A stretch of DNA of 64,000 nt, taken from NCBI RefSeq assembly GCF_032104385.1, contig NZ_DAMCHJ010000013.1:1-64000 (forward strand), in the 5' to 3' direction. The notes under the pieces are model-generated. The model did not search any database and was not told the origin of the DNA. It worked only from the letters and a program-made list of their open reading frames with translations. Position numbers and translations under genes: made by a program. Source of the stretch: Tissierella sp032104385 (GTDB lineage: Bacteria > Bacillota > Clostridia > Tissierellales > Tissierellaceae). This document shows, piece after piece, positions 37,687-46,745 of this stretch. Numbering within the stretch: position 1 is the stretch's first letter; every line of letters begins with the position of its first letter.

Positions 37687-38919
37687 CTATATTTGAAATA
37701 ATCTTTTCATTATTTCTATATATTCTTCTGAATTTTCCTCATCTACTTCTTTTAAAATCTTAATAGGTTCTCTTAAAAATTTCTTTAATGCAGACATTAC
37801 CATCTTATCTATTATTTTCTTCTCTCTTTTGTCCAATTCTACCTTTCTGTTAATATATTCCATAGTTTCTTCTTTGATAGAAAGACATCTTTTATTTAAA
37901 GATTCTATAACAGGATCCACCTCTAAAGTGCTTATCCAATTAAGATATTTATTAACATCCTCATTTATTATATTTAAAGCTTTCTGGGAAAGTTCCTTCC
38001 TTCTCAATAAATTCTCCTGTGATAACCGTTGTAAATCATCATTATGATATAGAATTACATTTTTCTCCTCACCAACTTTTGTTTCCACATCCCTGGGAAG
38101 AGCTAAATCTAATATATATAATTTATCTGGTAATTTCTTTATATCCTTGTAAGTAATAATTGTATGAGGTGCTGCCGTTGCAGTAATTAAAATATCCGTA
38201 TGCTCCAATATACTATATCTATTCTCATACTCTATTGGAATTAATTTATCAAAATCCTTACATATGCCTTTAACCCTTTCATATGTTCTATTAGTTACAT
38301 ATATTCTATCTAATTCTTCTTCATAAAGATATTTAATGGCCAGCATACCAATTTCTCCTGCACCAATTATTAGTGCATTCTTCCCTTTTAAATTGCCCAT
38401 TTCTTTTTTTAAAAGGTTTATTCCAATATAGCTAGTGGATAGTGGTATTTCAGATATCTTTAGTTTGTTTCTTATCTTTTTCCCCTCAGCTATAGCATCC
38501 ATAAATAATCTATTTAATATCTTTTTACTAAATCCCAAATCCATTGAAAACATCATTGCTTCTTTTATCTGTCCTAATATTTGATCTTCTCCCAATACCA
38601 TTGAATCAAGACCTGAAGACACAATATATAGGTGAGTTATAGCGTTCTTTCCTCTATCAGCAAATATGTAATCCTCAGCTTGAGAAAACTTAAAAAACTC
38701 CTTATAAAATTCTTTAACTTCCTTTATGGATAAATCAATATTATCACTTGCTATATATATTTCACTTCTATTACAAGTAGAAACAATAATTACTTCTTTT
38801 GCAGACTTATCTAATATTTGATCGGATGCTTCAATTTTCATGGATTCAGAAAAAGAAAATCTTTCTCGTATTTCAATTGGTGAATTATTATGATTTATTC
38901 CAACTACAGCTACCTCCAT
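37687..38919 (-). CDS. hemA: Glutamyl-tRNA reductase
   Basis: 410 aa. It reduces Glu-tRNA to glutamate-1-semialdehyde, the entry to tetrapyrroles. The catalytic cysteine is Cys49 in IVSTCNRSEIY. The NADPH site is IIGAGEIGMLAIKYL, and GLDSMVLGEDQILGQIK is diagnostic. AGGAGG precedes the ATG. It is the first gene of a six-gene operon transcribed leftwards to hemL. Confidence 0.95.
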   Translation of the reverse strand: MEVAVVGINHNNSPIEIRERFSFSESMKIEASDQILDKSAKEVIIVSTCNRSEIYIASDNIDLSIKEVKEFYKEFFKFSQAEDYIFADRGKNAITHLYIVSSGLDSMVLGEDQILGQIKEAMMFSMDLGFSKKILNRLFMDAIAEGKKIRNKLKISEIPLSTSYIGINLLKKEMGNLKGKNALIIGAGEIGMLAIKYLYEEELDRIYVTNRTYERVKGICKDFDKLIPIEYENRYSILEHTDILITATAAPHTIITYKDIKKLPDKLYILDLALPRDVETKVGEEKNVILYHNDDLQRLSQENLLRRKELSQKALNIINEDVNKYLNWISTLEVDPVIESLNKRCLSIKEETMEYINRKVELDKREKKIIDKMVMSALKKFLREPIKILKEVDEENSEEYIEIMKRLFQI

Positions 38920-38959
38920 TTGTTACCTCCTATATAAAAACTCTCTTTATCATTTGCTC

Positions 38960-38988
38960 TATATACCCTAATCATATTTCATTATCAA
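38960..38988 (-). promoter_or_regulatory. Candidate sigma-A promoter of the hemA operon
   Basis: On the minus strand TTGATA (-35, 38988-38983), a 17-bp spacer and TATATA (-10, 38965-38960) lie about 40 bp upstream of the hemA ATG. The rest of the 38990-39325 gap holds no gene that I can see, and no riboswitch fold was recognised. Confidence 0.5.
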
Positions 38989-39268
38989 AACTTTGACAAG
39001 CTTTTATATAGCTATCATAGTTCAATAATTTCAATATTAAATATAGAAATTATCAATGAATATTACATAAATCCAAATTTATATTTATTACATTATATCA
39101 TTATCCAAATGTTTTTCTCAAATCATATTGTCTCCTTAATTATCTCAATATTTTAAAGACATCTGGCAATATTATGTAAACCTGCCATGTATTGAGGGTT
39201 TATTTATTCTTTAAACTAATGATATACTTTTAAAAAATTCAATTTATTACAAATTGATTACAATTTAT

Positions 39269-39780
39269 GAAAGGAGGCAAGGCAAGAAAGTTAAATTTAC
39301 TCAAAATTTCAAGGAGGACAAAAATATGTTTACAAAAAAAAGAAAAGTAATTTACTCGTTAATAGCTGCTACAATGCTTAGTTCATCTGCAGCTAGTGCT
39401 GCAAGTTTCGATCTTACAAATTTAAGTTGCAACTCAATATTAAACAATTACATCAAAGAATGTACAACAAATTATAACTATAACTGTAATAAAAATTTAA
39501 ATATAAAACAAAATACAGCAGATAATAATTGCCCTAAATTTGACTGGACAACTATTACTAATAAGTTAGGAAATTGTATAAAAATTCCTATGAACTAAAG
39601 ATAGACTTTTAAAAAGTTTTATCTACGAAAGGAGATAAGTTAGGAAAAGTTAAATCTATTCAAAATTTCAAGGAGGACAATATATGTTTACAAAAAAAAG
39701 AAAGATAATCTACTCATTAATAGCCACTACAATGCTTAGCTCATCTGTAGCTAATGCTGGAAGTTTCAATTTTTCAAATT
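39269..39780 (+). repeat. Tandem duplication of leader and signal-peptide region
   Basis: About 150 bp (39269-39420) recurs at 39627-39780 with scattered substitutions. It includes the leader TCAAAATTTCAAGGAGGACA and the codons for MFTKKRK, YSLIA and TMLSSS. The copies are in direct orientation and head two neighbouring secreted-protein genes. Confidence 0.85.
39326..39598 (+). CDS. Small secreted protein, truncated paralogue of the CAP protein
   Basis: 90 aa from the ATG at 39326 (AAGGAGG upstream). A signal peptide (MFTKKRKVIYSLIAATMLSS, then AASA) is followed by about 60 Asn-, Thr- and Cys-rich residues ending IKIPMN. The first 60 residues mirror the next gene, including the FDWTTI/WNWTIV segment, but the Pro-rich linker and CAP domain are missing. 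It has gained five cysteines that the neighbour lacks. It may be a remnant of tandem duplication or a free small secreted peptide. Confidence 0.7.
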   Translation: MFTKKRKVIYSLIAATMLSSSAASAASFDLTNLSCNSILNNYIKECTTNYNYNCNKNLNIKQNTADNNCPKFDWTTITNKLGNCIKIPMN

Positions 39781-40466
39781 TTAACTACAATAGGATATAC
39801 AGTAATTACAATAAAGGTTACTCTATAAATTATAACTATAATACTAACTCAAATTATAATTACAATAATAATTCAAATATAGAACAAAATACAACTACAG
39901 ATAAATATCCAGTATGGAATTGGACAATAGTTAATACTAGACCAACAACTAGACCAGGTACTGTAATTCCTAAACCAAATAATCCTGATACTACAACAAA
40001 TCCAGTACCAGTTGAACCAACTACACCTAGTAATCCTAAGCCAACCACTCCACCTGTAACTGAAACACCATCAGTATCAGGATTATCGTCAATAGAAGCA
40101 GAAGTAGTTAGATTAGTAAATATAGAAAGGCAAAAGGAAGGTTTACAACCTTTAGTAGCTAGTAGTGAGCTATCAAATGTAGCTAGGAAAAAATCTGAGG
40201 ATATGGCAAAAAATAATTATTTCAGTCATACTTCTCCTACTTATGGTTCACCTTTTGATATGATGAAATCCTTTGGTATCAGTTATAGAACTGCAGGAGA
40301 AAATATTGCAAGAGGACAAGTATCTGCCCAATCTGTAGTTAGAGGATGGATGAATTCATCTGGGCATAGAGCTAATATAATGAATCCTAGCTTCAATAAA
40401 ATAGGTGTAGGCCATTATCAATCAAGCAATGGGACAAACTATTGGACTCAAATGTTTACAAATTAA
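39684..40466 (+). CDS. Secreted CAP/SCP-domain protein (YkwD-like)
   Basis: 260 aa. Signal peptide, then an Asn/Tyr-rich stretch with NYN repeats (about 30-70), a Pro/Thr linker (about 90-130) and a C-terminal CAP domain (about 137-260). The CAP marks are LVNIERQKEGLQPLV, NNYFSHTSPTYGSPFDMM, AGENIARG and SSGHRANIMNPSFNKIGVG, with the expected His and Glu residues. Bacterial CAP proteins are extracellular and of uncertain activity. The linker suggests cell-wall spanning or surface display. AAGGAGG precedes the ATG. Confidence 0.9.
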   Translation: MFTKKRKIIYSLIATTMLSSSVANAGSFNFSNFNYNRIYSNYNKGYSINYNYNTNSNYNYNNNSNIEQNTTTDKYPVWNWTIVNTRPTTRPGTVIPKPNNPDTTTNPVPVEPTTPSNPKPTTPPVTETPSVSGLSSIEAEVVRLVNIERQKEGLQPLVASSELSNVARKKSEDMAKNNYFSHTSPTYGSPFDMMKSFGISYRTAGENIARGQVSAQSVVRGWMNSSGHRANIMNPSFNKIGVGHYQSSNGTNYWTQMFTN

Positions 40467-40517
40467 TTAGAGAATCAAAATATCATTTTAATATATAATA
40501 TTTTGTGGTATAATGAT

Positions 40518-40555
40518 AATTAGCCTTCTCAAAAGAGAAGGCTAATTATTTTTTA
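40518..40555 (+). terminator. Terminator after the CAP gene
   Basis: AATTAGCCTTCTC (40518-40530) pairs with GAGAAGGCTAATT (40535-40547), followed by a T-run, 13 bp before the MATE gene start. Confidence 0.85.
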
Positions 40556-40568
40556 TGTAGGTGAGAAA

Positions 40569-41939
40569 ATGGATAAAGAAAACGAAAGAAAAAAACTATT
40601 GGGAGAAGAACCTATTGGAAAATTGCTCATTAAATTCTCTATACCTGCAATCACTGGAATGATTGTAAATGCATTATACAATGTTGTAGATAGAATTTTT
40701 ATAGGTAAAGGTGTAGGCGAACTTGCTATTGGTGGTATATTTATTAGTTTACCAATTTCCTTGATTATTATGGCATTTTCTATGTTAATAGGTATAGGCG
40801 GCAATACATTAGTATCTATTAAACTAGGACAAAATCGGAAGGAAGAAGCTGAAAAAGTTGCTGGTAATTCCTTTGTCCTTCTAATATTAATATCATTATT
40901 TATTTCTATATTTGGTCTTGTTTTTCTAAAACCTTTATTGAATATTTTTGGCGCTTCTCCTTCAAACTTTGGATATGCATATGACTATATGAAAATAATA
41001 TTAATTGGTGCACCCCTACAAGCCATTGGCTTTGGTATGAATAACTTTATTCGAGGTGAAGGCAATCCAACTATTGCAATGAAAACCATGTTAATAGGTG
41101 CCATTTCAAATACTATACTTGACCCTATATTTATATTTTTATTTGATATGGGAGTAGAAGGTGCTGCTCTTGCAACTATTATCTCTCAAGGCTTATCTTC
41201 TATATGGGTTATGAGATATTTCTTTAGTGGAAAGAGTATGCTGAATGTTAAAAAAGAATATCTAAGATTAAAGCCAGATATCATAAAAAACATAGTTTTA
41301 ATTGGACTAGGACCTTTTAGTATGCAATTAGCTGGTAGTATTGTAACAGTACTATTAAATAATAGCTTAAAAACCTATGGCGGTGATCTAGCTAATTCAA
41401 GTATGGCTGTTATAAATAGTGTTGCTATGATGGTGATGATGCCTATATTTGGAATCAATCAAGGAGCACAACCAATTATTGGATTTAATTATGGTGCAAA
41501 AAAATACAGCAGAGTTAAAACCACCCTAAAATATGCCATTATAGGAGCAACTACAATAACTATATTTGGTTTTATATTTACTCAATTATTTCCAGTTAAA
41601 TTATATGAAATATTTATCCCAAAAAGTGGACAAATTGCAGAAATATCTAGGATTGGTGTTCCAGGTATGAGAATATATCTATCTATGTTTCCTATTATAG
41701 GATTTCAAGTTGTAAGCTCCAATTATTTCCAGGCAACAGGAAAACCAAAACAAGCAATGTTACTTAGTCTATCAAGGCAAGTGCTGGTTCTTATTCCTGC
41801 ATTAATAATATTGCCAAAGATTTTTGGATTAACTGGTGTTTGGTTAGCAGGGCCTATTTCAGACTTAATAGCTTCTGTAATTACTGCGTATTTTATAATT
41901 AGTAGTGTAAAAAATCTTGGTGATGACATAATAGAATAA
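40569..41939 (+). CDS. MATE-family multidrug/cation efflux transporter
   Basis: 456 aa with twelve hydrophobic segments. The N-terminal half has PIGKLLIKFSIPAITGMIVN and NVVDRIFIGKGVG, and the repeat half has IGLGPFSMQLAGSIV and GINQGAQPIIGFNYGAKKY, all typical of the MATE fold. It would export drugs or metabolites by Na+ or H+ antiport. The start has GTAGGTGAG upstream. Monocistronic. Substrate unknown. Confidence 0.92.
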   Translation: MDKENERKKLLGEEPIGKLLIKFSIPAITGMIVNALYNVVDRIFIGKGVGELAIGGIFISLPISLIIMAFSMLIGIGGNTLVSIKLGQNRKEEAEKVAGNSFVLLILISLFISIFGLVFLKPLLNIFGASPSNFGYAYDYMKIILIGAPLQAIGFGMNNFIRGEGNPTIAMKTMLIGAISNTILDPIFIFLFDMGVEGAALATIISQGLSSIWVMRYFFSGKSMLNVKKEYLRLKPDIIKNIVLIGLGPFSMQLAGSIVTVLLNNSLKTYGGDLANSSMAVINSVAMMVMMPIFGINQGAQPIIGFNYGAKKYSRVKTTLKYAIIGATTITIFGFIFTQLFPVKLYEIFIPKSGQIAEISRIGVPGMRIYLSMFPIIGFQVVSSNYFQATGKPKQAMLLSLSRQVLVLIPALIILPKIFGLTGVWLAGPISDLIASVITAYFIISSVKNLGDDIIE

Positions 41940-41948
41940 AATTAGGAC

Positions 41949-42578
41949 CTAAGTTATGATCTTAGGTCCTTTAATTATATCAATAAAATTCTTTGTCATT
42001 CTAGCAGTAAATCCCCAAATAATATAATCTTTATAATAATAAAACATGACAGAATGTTTGCCTCGTCTCCAATTATATTCTTTTCCATTTGGTATTAGAT
42101 TATAAGGAAATTCATCATTTAATACAGTCTGTAAATCCAAATAATAAATATCAGGTTCATTTTCCATAAAAAAATCCAAAGGTACTGTGAATATATGATC
42201 TACTTCATCAGGATTTGGTATTATATTATCCACATTTAGTTCAGATATTGTGCCTAAGAAACAATGAATAGTAATATTTGAATAAGAAACTAAATAATCT
42301 AACTCTCCAATTATATTTATATTTTCTTCCTTGATATTTAATTCTTCAGCAGTTTCTCTTATGGCTGCCTCCTTAAAATTCTCACTATCTTCCACCTCTC
42401 CACCAGGAAAAGATATTTCCCCTGGCTGATTATTTAAGTTTTTAGATCTAAGCTCATATATTATTTCCAATCTATTATTATTTTCTATAATTGGTATAAG
42501 TACAGAGTAATTTTTCTTTATATCTATGGGCTTTGGAGTTCTATTTTTAATTATATCTTTTATTTTTCCTATATCCAT
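41949..42578 (-). CDS. NUDIX hydrolase, probable CoA pyrophosphatase
   Basis: 209 aa from the ATG at 42578, chosen for the GAGGGGGG just upstream; a longer frame to 42614 would start inside the hairpin. The NUDIX box is visible (GGEVEDSENFKEAAIRETAEEL). The preceding NNQPGEISFPGG is the UPF0035 signature of enzymes that cleave coenzyme A to phosphopantetheine and 3',5'-ADP. Convergent with the MATE gene. Confidence 0.88.
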   Translation of the reverse strand: MDIGKIKDIIKNRTPKPIDIKKNYSVLIPIIENNNRLEIIYELRSKNLNNQPGEISFPGGEVEDSENFKEAAIRETAEELNIKEENINIIGELDYLVSYSNITIHCFLGTISELNVDNIIPNPDEVDHIFTVPLDFFMENEPDIYYLDLQTVLNDEFPYNLIPNGKEYNWRRGKHSVMFYYYKDYIIWGFTARMTKNFIDIIKGPKIIT

Positions 42579-42601
42579 TCTATCCCCCCTCTCATAGCTA
42601 A

Positions 42602-42650
42602 TAAATAAGTTCACTTTTTGGTGCCTGGCACCAAAAAGTGAACTTATTTA
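42602..42650. repeat. Perfect hairpin with GGTGCC-t-GGCACC core, copy 1
   Basis: 24-bp perfectly complementary arms around a single T at 42626. The centre is TTTTTGGTGCCTGGCACC followed by AAAAA, and the outer part (AAATAAGTTCAC with GTGAACTTATTT) differs from copy 2. It lies between the peroxiredoxin stop and the NUDIX gene start and may terminate the peroxiredoxin transcript. Confidence 0.85.
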
Positions 42651-42679
42651 AAAAAGGAGTCATATTAGACTCCTTTTGT

Positions 42680-43201
42680 TTAAAGTAATTCTTCTCCTTC
42701 TTCCCAACCTACTGGGCAAAGTCCTCCAGTTTTTAGAGCTTTTAGCACTCTTAGAGTTTCATCAACTGATCTTCCTACGTTTAAATCATGCACTACTGAA
42801 TATCTAACTATTCCTTCAGGATCTATGATAAATAGTCCTCTTAATGCAACTCCTGTATCCTCTAATAATACACCATAATCATTTGATACTTTCTTTGTCA
42901 TATCAGAAGCCATTGGGAAATTTATTTTTCCTAAATCTGAATTAATCCATGCTTTATGTGAATGTTCACTATCTACTGAGACAGATAATAATTCTGCACC
43001 CTCTTTTTTGAAGTCATCAATTCTTTTACTATATCCTGTAATCTCTGTTGGGCATACAAAAGTAAAATCTAATGGGTAAAAGAACATAACAAGCCATTTC
43101 CCTTTGTAATCTGATAAACTTACGCTACCAAAATCTGAGCCATCTCCTAAACAAGTTTTCATTTTAAAATCCGGTGCTTTTTTTCCTACTATTCTATCCA
43201 T
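42680..43201 (-). CDS. 2-Cys peroxiredoxin, AhpC type
   Basis: 173 aa. The peroxidatic Cys50 lies in YPLDFTFVCPTE and the resolving Cys162 in GGLCPVGWEEG. It detoxifies peroxides in the cytoplasm using thioredoxin or a similar donor; no AhpF is adjacent. TATGGAGG precedes the ATG. A perfect Fur-type 7-1-7 operator lies about 94 bp upstream, suggesting PerR or Fur control. Confidence 0.93.
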   Translation of the reverse strand: MDRIVGKKAPDFKMKTCLGDGSDFGSVSLSDYKGKWLVMFFYPLDFTFVCPTEITGYSKRIDDFKKEGAELLSVSVDSEHSHKAWINSDLGKINFPMASDMTKKVSNDYGVLLEDTGVALRGLFIIDPEGIVRYSVVHDLNVGRSVDETLRVLKALKTGGLCPVGWEEGEELL

Positions 43202-43294
43202 TTTCTACCTCCATATTTTTATCTTTAATTTATTATTTATTTACTAACCAACTATTCTATTTATATCCAAATTAATATGAAATAAACATCAAAT

Positions 43295-43309
43295 TGATAA
43301 TTATTATCA
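43295..43309. promoter_or_regulatory. Fur/PerR-type operator upstream of peroxiredoxin
   Basis: TGATAAT-T-ATTATCA is a perfect 7-1-7 inverted repeat. It equals the Bacillus Fur consensus and differs from the PerR box by one base per arm. The rest of the 43202-43622 interval holds no gene that I recognise. Confidence 0.8.
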
Positions 43310-43622
43310 TTTAATTATTTTTTATTCTTTCTTACTGAATAGTATATCTGCTTTTAAAAAGCTATTTCATAATGCCTATTTTTCAATGGTGAAAGTTTTA
43401 ACATAAATATAAATACTCTATTATTCATTAATATTTAATACTACTCTTGATCTATTATATATGAACTTCTAATAATTTATATAAGTCTCCACATTCCTAG
43501 ACTTATATCTTTGTTTCTTGTTATTAATATAAAGAATACACAAAAGTATTTATGTAGCTATATTTGTTAAATTAATCAGTATATTATTTAAAGCACAAAA
43601 TTAATTACACCCTCTTTTAACT

Positions 43623-44120
43623 CTATTTACTATTTTCAATATATTCAACAACTTTTTGTATTTTTTTATTTAAATTTGTAGTTTGCAAAGAAAATTCATT
43701 AGGATAATAAATAATTAATATATCATCTTCTATTTTATATTTATAATAATCATTATCAAATACTTCTTGAATTTGTTCTAATCCTTTACTTAAACTTTCT
43801 TCATCTTTAAAATAATATATAAGTAAGGTGTCATCTAGGAGTTCATATATCTCAGGTTTTAATTCATTTAGATTAAAGAAATTGTCAACTAATTTAGACG
43901 ATTGTGGTTTTAAAAATAATTCAAATTTATCAAAGGCATAAGTAATACTTTTTAATTTTTCTATTTTTCCATAACTACTATTTTTTTCAATATCTTCAGT
44001 GACATATTGTTTTAAGTTTCCAAAAGAATTAATAAAGTTTTTAAAAGCTAAGTGGTTTATCAACTTTAAACCAAATAAAATTAAAATAATTAACGATGTA
44101 ATGATAAGCTTTTTTTTCAT
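43623..44120 (-). CDS. Hypothetical membrane-anchored protein
   Basis: 165 aa from the ATG at 44120 (GAGGTG about 9 bases upstream). A single N-terminal hydrophobic segment (KKLIITSLIILILFGLKLIN) is followed by a soluble, lysine- and acid-rich domain of about 140 residues with repeated aromatic strands (LLIYYFKD, ILIIYYPN). No family recognised. It stands alone between the Fur-boxed peroxiredoxin promoter and a patatin gene. An extracytoplasmic soluble domain is likely. Confidence 0.65.
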   Translation of the reverse strand: MKKKLIITSLIILILFGLKLINHLAFKNFINSFGNLKQYVTEDIEKNSSYGKIEKLKSITYAFDKFELFLKPQSSKLVDNFFNLNELKPEIYELLDDTLLIYYFKDEESLSKGLEQIQEVFDNDYYKYKIEDDILIIYYPNEFSLQTTNLNKKIQKVVEYIENSK

Positions 44121-44256
44121 CCTATCTAACACCTCTTATCTTCTAAAAAATATTATTTATCTATTTTTTATTATAAATTCATCCATAAGTAAGTTTAGAG
44201 TTAACAATTTGTTTTTTATTTCTTTAAAAATTATATGTTGTTAGTTCTAGTATGAC

Positions 44257-45462
44257 TCAATCTCTCCTGCTAAATATTATATCCGCTATGTCAAGTAATG
44301 CTTCATCTTTATTGATAATAGGTAGTATATCTATCTTCTCTATTAATTTATCTAATTTGCTATTTTCTTCCTTCTCCTTTATTATCTTCTTATCTTCTAC
44401 TTTAGATAATAGCTCTTCAAATGTATAAATTTTAAATCTTTCTATATTAATGTTTTCTGCCTTTTTCTCTAATAAATATATCATTATCTCCTCATAGCTA
44501 CAATTCTTATCAAGAGAAATCATAGAACATATCTTAGGTATTATATGCTCTAATAAAGACCTCCTATATGGACATTCCTGAAGTTTTAATATTTCTTCTA
44601 TTTTTATTACATCTTCTTCAGGTATATTGAGTATAAAATTAAAATAATAATCCTCATCATTCTTAGGAATTAAATAATATTTATTTCCTTTCAATCCTTT
44701 TAATGCCTTAAGTCCATCATAATATCCAAGCTCAATATTTGACTTAGACCTTGCAGAATCATATTCAAAAGATTTCCCTATATCATCAGATGGAGTTATT
44801 ACAATAGAGTTTATTTCTTTTAAATCAATTTTTCTAGTAATACCCATTGCATTAGTTCTTACTAAAATCAAATCCTTATATCCTTTATCTACAAGCATTT
44901 TAAATGGAAGATTATCATAAAATCCACCATCCAAATATAATTTCCCTCCAAGTCTTTCCGTTTTAAAAACTGGCAAATATGCTGATGCTATCAAATAGTC
45001 TTTCAATTCCCCTCTTGGAATATCCTCTTTAAATACATATAACGGCTTGAAAGGACTTAAGTTTATGGCAACCATTCCAAAATCCATATTAGACTTCCTA
45101 ATTTTTTCCTCATCTATATATTCATCTAATAAATTCTTTAAAGGGGTTATGTCAAACCCCTTAGTACTTATTAGACTTTTTATTTTATCCCGTAAAAAAG
45201 ATAAATCTTCCTTTGCTAATTTTAGTTGCATAATTTTATCTATTTCTTCATCGTCTACATCAACAACCATAGAGTAAGTGATTTCATTCCACAAGTTATA
45301 ACATTTATCATAATCATTTTGTACAATCATTGCTCCATTTAAAGCTCCAATAGATGTCCCTACAACACCTTTTATCTCAATCCCAGATTCCCTTAATGCT
45401 TTATAAGCACCAACATGATATGAACCCTTAGCTCCTCCACCTTCTAAAACTAGTCCATACAT
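44257..45462 (-). CDS. Patatin-like phospholipase
   Basis: 401 aa from the ATG at 45462 (GAGGTG 7 bases upstream). The catalytic pair is Ser in GTSIG, within VVGTSIGALNGA at about residue 38, and Asp in LYLDGGFYDNLP. The oxyanion loop LEGGGAKGSYHVGA is at the start. Such enzymes hydrolyse acyl esters of lipids. The C-terminal 100 residues are charged and not part of the fold. It lies next to the CapA gene with a 20-bp gap. Substrate unknown. Confidence 0.9.
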   Translation of the reverse strand: MYGLVLEGGGAKGSYHVGAYKALRESGIEIKGVVGTSIGALNGAMIVQNDYDKCYNLWNEITYSMVVDVDDEEIDKIMQLKLAKEDLSFLRDKIKSLISTKGFDITPLKNLLDEYIDEEKIRKSNMDFGMVAINLSPFKPLYVFKEDIPRGELKDYLIASAYLPVFKTERLGGKLYLDGGFYDNLPFKMLVDKGYKDLILVRTNAMGITRKIDLKEINSIVITPSDDIGKSFEYDSARSKSNIELGYYDGLKALKGLKGNKYYLIPKNDEDYYFNFILNIPEEDVIKIEEILKLQECPYRRSLLEHIIPKICSMISLDKNCSYEEIMIYLLEKKAENINIERFKIYTFEELLSKVEDKKIIKEKEENSKLDKLIEKIDILPIINKDEALLDIADIIFSRRD

Positions 45463-45482
45463 TTCCACACACCTCTTTAATA

Positions 45483-46556
45483 CTATCTAATTTTTATTAT
45501 TCCAGTATCCTCTATACTAGTTTTAAAATTTTTAGAAATTGTATTCATATATTTTATTTTTTCTTTTATTTCACTACCTTCAATAGGTATAGGTCTTCCC
45601 CCTACTATTTTACAAGGTATTATCTGTATACTTTCTATATCTTTATCTATTAATTGAATTTGCCCAATTATAGTATTGGAAGTTAATCCATTTTTAGCAC
45701 CAAAAACAAAATTGCCTAAACTATAAAATATAGGTTTCCCTTTGTAAACTTCAATTCCTTGTAATACATGAGGATGATGTCCCATTATAATATCTGCTCC
45801 CGCATCTACTAATCTTCTAGCTAACTCTATTTCTTGTTTCCTTGGAGCAGTACTAAGTTCCACTCCCCAATGTATGGACAATACTAAGATATCTGCTTCT
45901 TTTTTCATTTCCTTTATTCTATCTACTACTTCTTTTATATGTACATCATAAGCACCTACAATACCTGCTCTTTTATCCGTAGCATACCATTTTACATCTG
46001 GCACTACCCTAGAAAAAGATAATATACCAACTTTAATTCCACTTTTTTCAACTATGATACCTTCCATTGCTTCCTTTTTATTCTTTCCACCACCGACCCT
46101 TTTTATTTCAGATTTATCTAAATGATTTAAGGTATCTAAAAATCCATCACGACCATAGTCTAAAGAATGATTATTAGCCAAAGAAACTATATCTATTCCA
46201 GCTTCCTTCATTGCCTTTAAATTTTTTGGATCTAATTTAAAATTAAATTGCTTATTAGCCCATTTTGTATTTCTAGTAGTTATACTTGTTTCAAGATTTC
46301 CTATGGTAATATCATCTTTTTGAAAATAATCTTTTACCATTTCCCAGGGATATTCCAACCCATTTTTATTTATCTGTACTTTTACACTACCATCCATCAT
46401 TATATCTCCTACTAAGGATATGGTTGTTCTTTCTTCAGTTGGCATTTCATTTTCTTCCATTACAATTATTTCTGATTTTACAGTTTCTTCATTTTTAGTG
46501 GGAAATACATTGCCAATGATAGTTAATGCAAGAAATAAATATAATCCTTTCTTCAT
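45483..46556 (-). CDS. CapA-family metallophosphatase-like protein
   Basis: 357 aa. An N-terminal signal or anchor (KKGLYLFLALTIIGNVFP) is followed by the CapA fold: ISLVGDIMMDGSV, GNLETSIT, DIVSLANNHSLDYG and GADIIMGHHPHVLQG. These match the poly-gamma-glutamate synthesis CapA family, now seen as calcineurin-like enzymes. No CapB or CapC genes are nearby, so capsule synthesis is not indicated. GGAGGGG precedes the ATG. Likely cotranscribed with the patatin gene. Confidence 0.9.
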   Translation of the reverse strand: MKKGLYLFLALTIIGNVFPTKNEETVKSEIIVMEENEMPTEERTTISLVGDIMMDGSVKVQINKNGLEYPWEMVKDYFQKDDITIGNLETSITTRNTKWANKQFNFKLDPKNLKAMKEAGIDIVSLANNHSLDYGRDGFLDTLNHLDKSEIKRVGGGKNKKEAMEGIIVEKSGIKVGILSFSRVVPDVKWYATDKRAGIVGAYDVHIKEVVDRIKEMKKEADILVLSIHWGVELSTAPRKQEIELARRLVDAGADIIMGHHPHVLQGIEVYKGKPIFYSLGNFVFGAKNGLTSNTIIGQIQLIDKDIESIQIIPCKIVGGRPIPIEGSEIKEKIKYMNTISKNFKTSIEDTGIIKIR

Positions 46557-46571
46557 TAAACCCCTCCGTTT

Positions 46572-46744
46572 ATTTAATTAAAAATTGATAATTGACAATT
46601 AAAGACCTTTAACATTAAAAACCTCAATTTACTATATGGTAAATAATACTAAAGTCCATAATATTTTACTCAAAACAAGCAAATATATGTATAAGAAAAA
46701 ATATTGTTTTTTATCTTTTCATTATCAATTATCAATTATTAAAT
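46572..46744. repeat. Possible miniature element with terminal inverted repeats
   Basis: About 170 bp bounded by imperfect inverted repeats of some 25 bp (AATTGATAATTGACAAT near 46584-46600, complement near 46722-46740). The interior is A+T-rich without coding. The right end abuts the mscL stop codon. Only one copy is in the window, so mobility is conjecture. Confidence 0.4.
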
Positions 46745-46745
46745 G

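Noticed and set aside
38990..39325. Riboswitch upstream of the duplicated secreted-protein genes
   Set aside because: The repeated leader suggested a structured RNA, but I could find no known riboswitch signature, and the similarity is explained by tandem duplication.
40500..40520. TATAAT as promoter of the MATE gene
   Set aside because: A good -10 is present at about 40508-40513, but no acceptable -35 lies at proper spacing and it precedes the terminator hairpin.
42578..42614. Longer N-terminus for the NUDIX gene
   Set aside because: It would begin within the GGTGCC hairpin and lacks a ribosome site; the ATG at 42578 has a strong one.
45483..46556. Capsule (poly-gamma-glutamate) biosynthesis locus
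   Set aside because: Only the CapA-fold gene is present; capB, capC and capE are absent, so the name does not indicate capsule synthesis.
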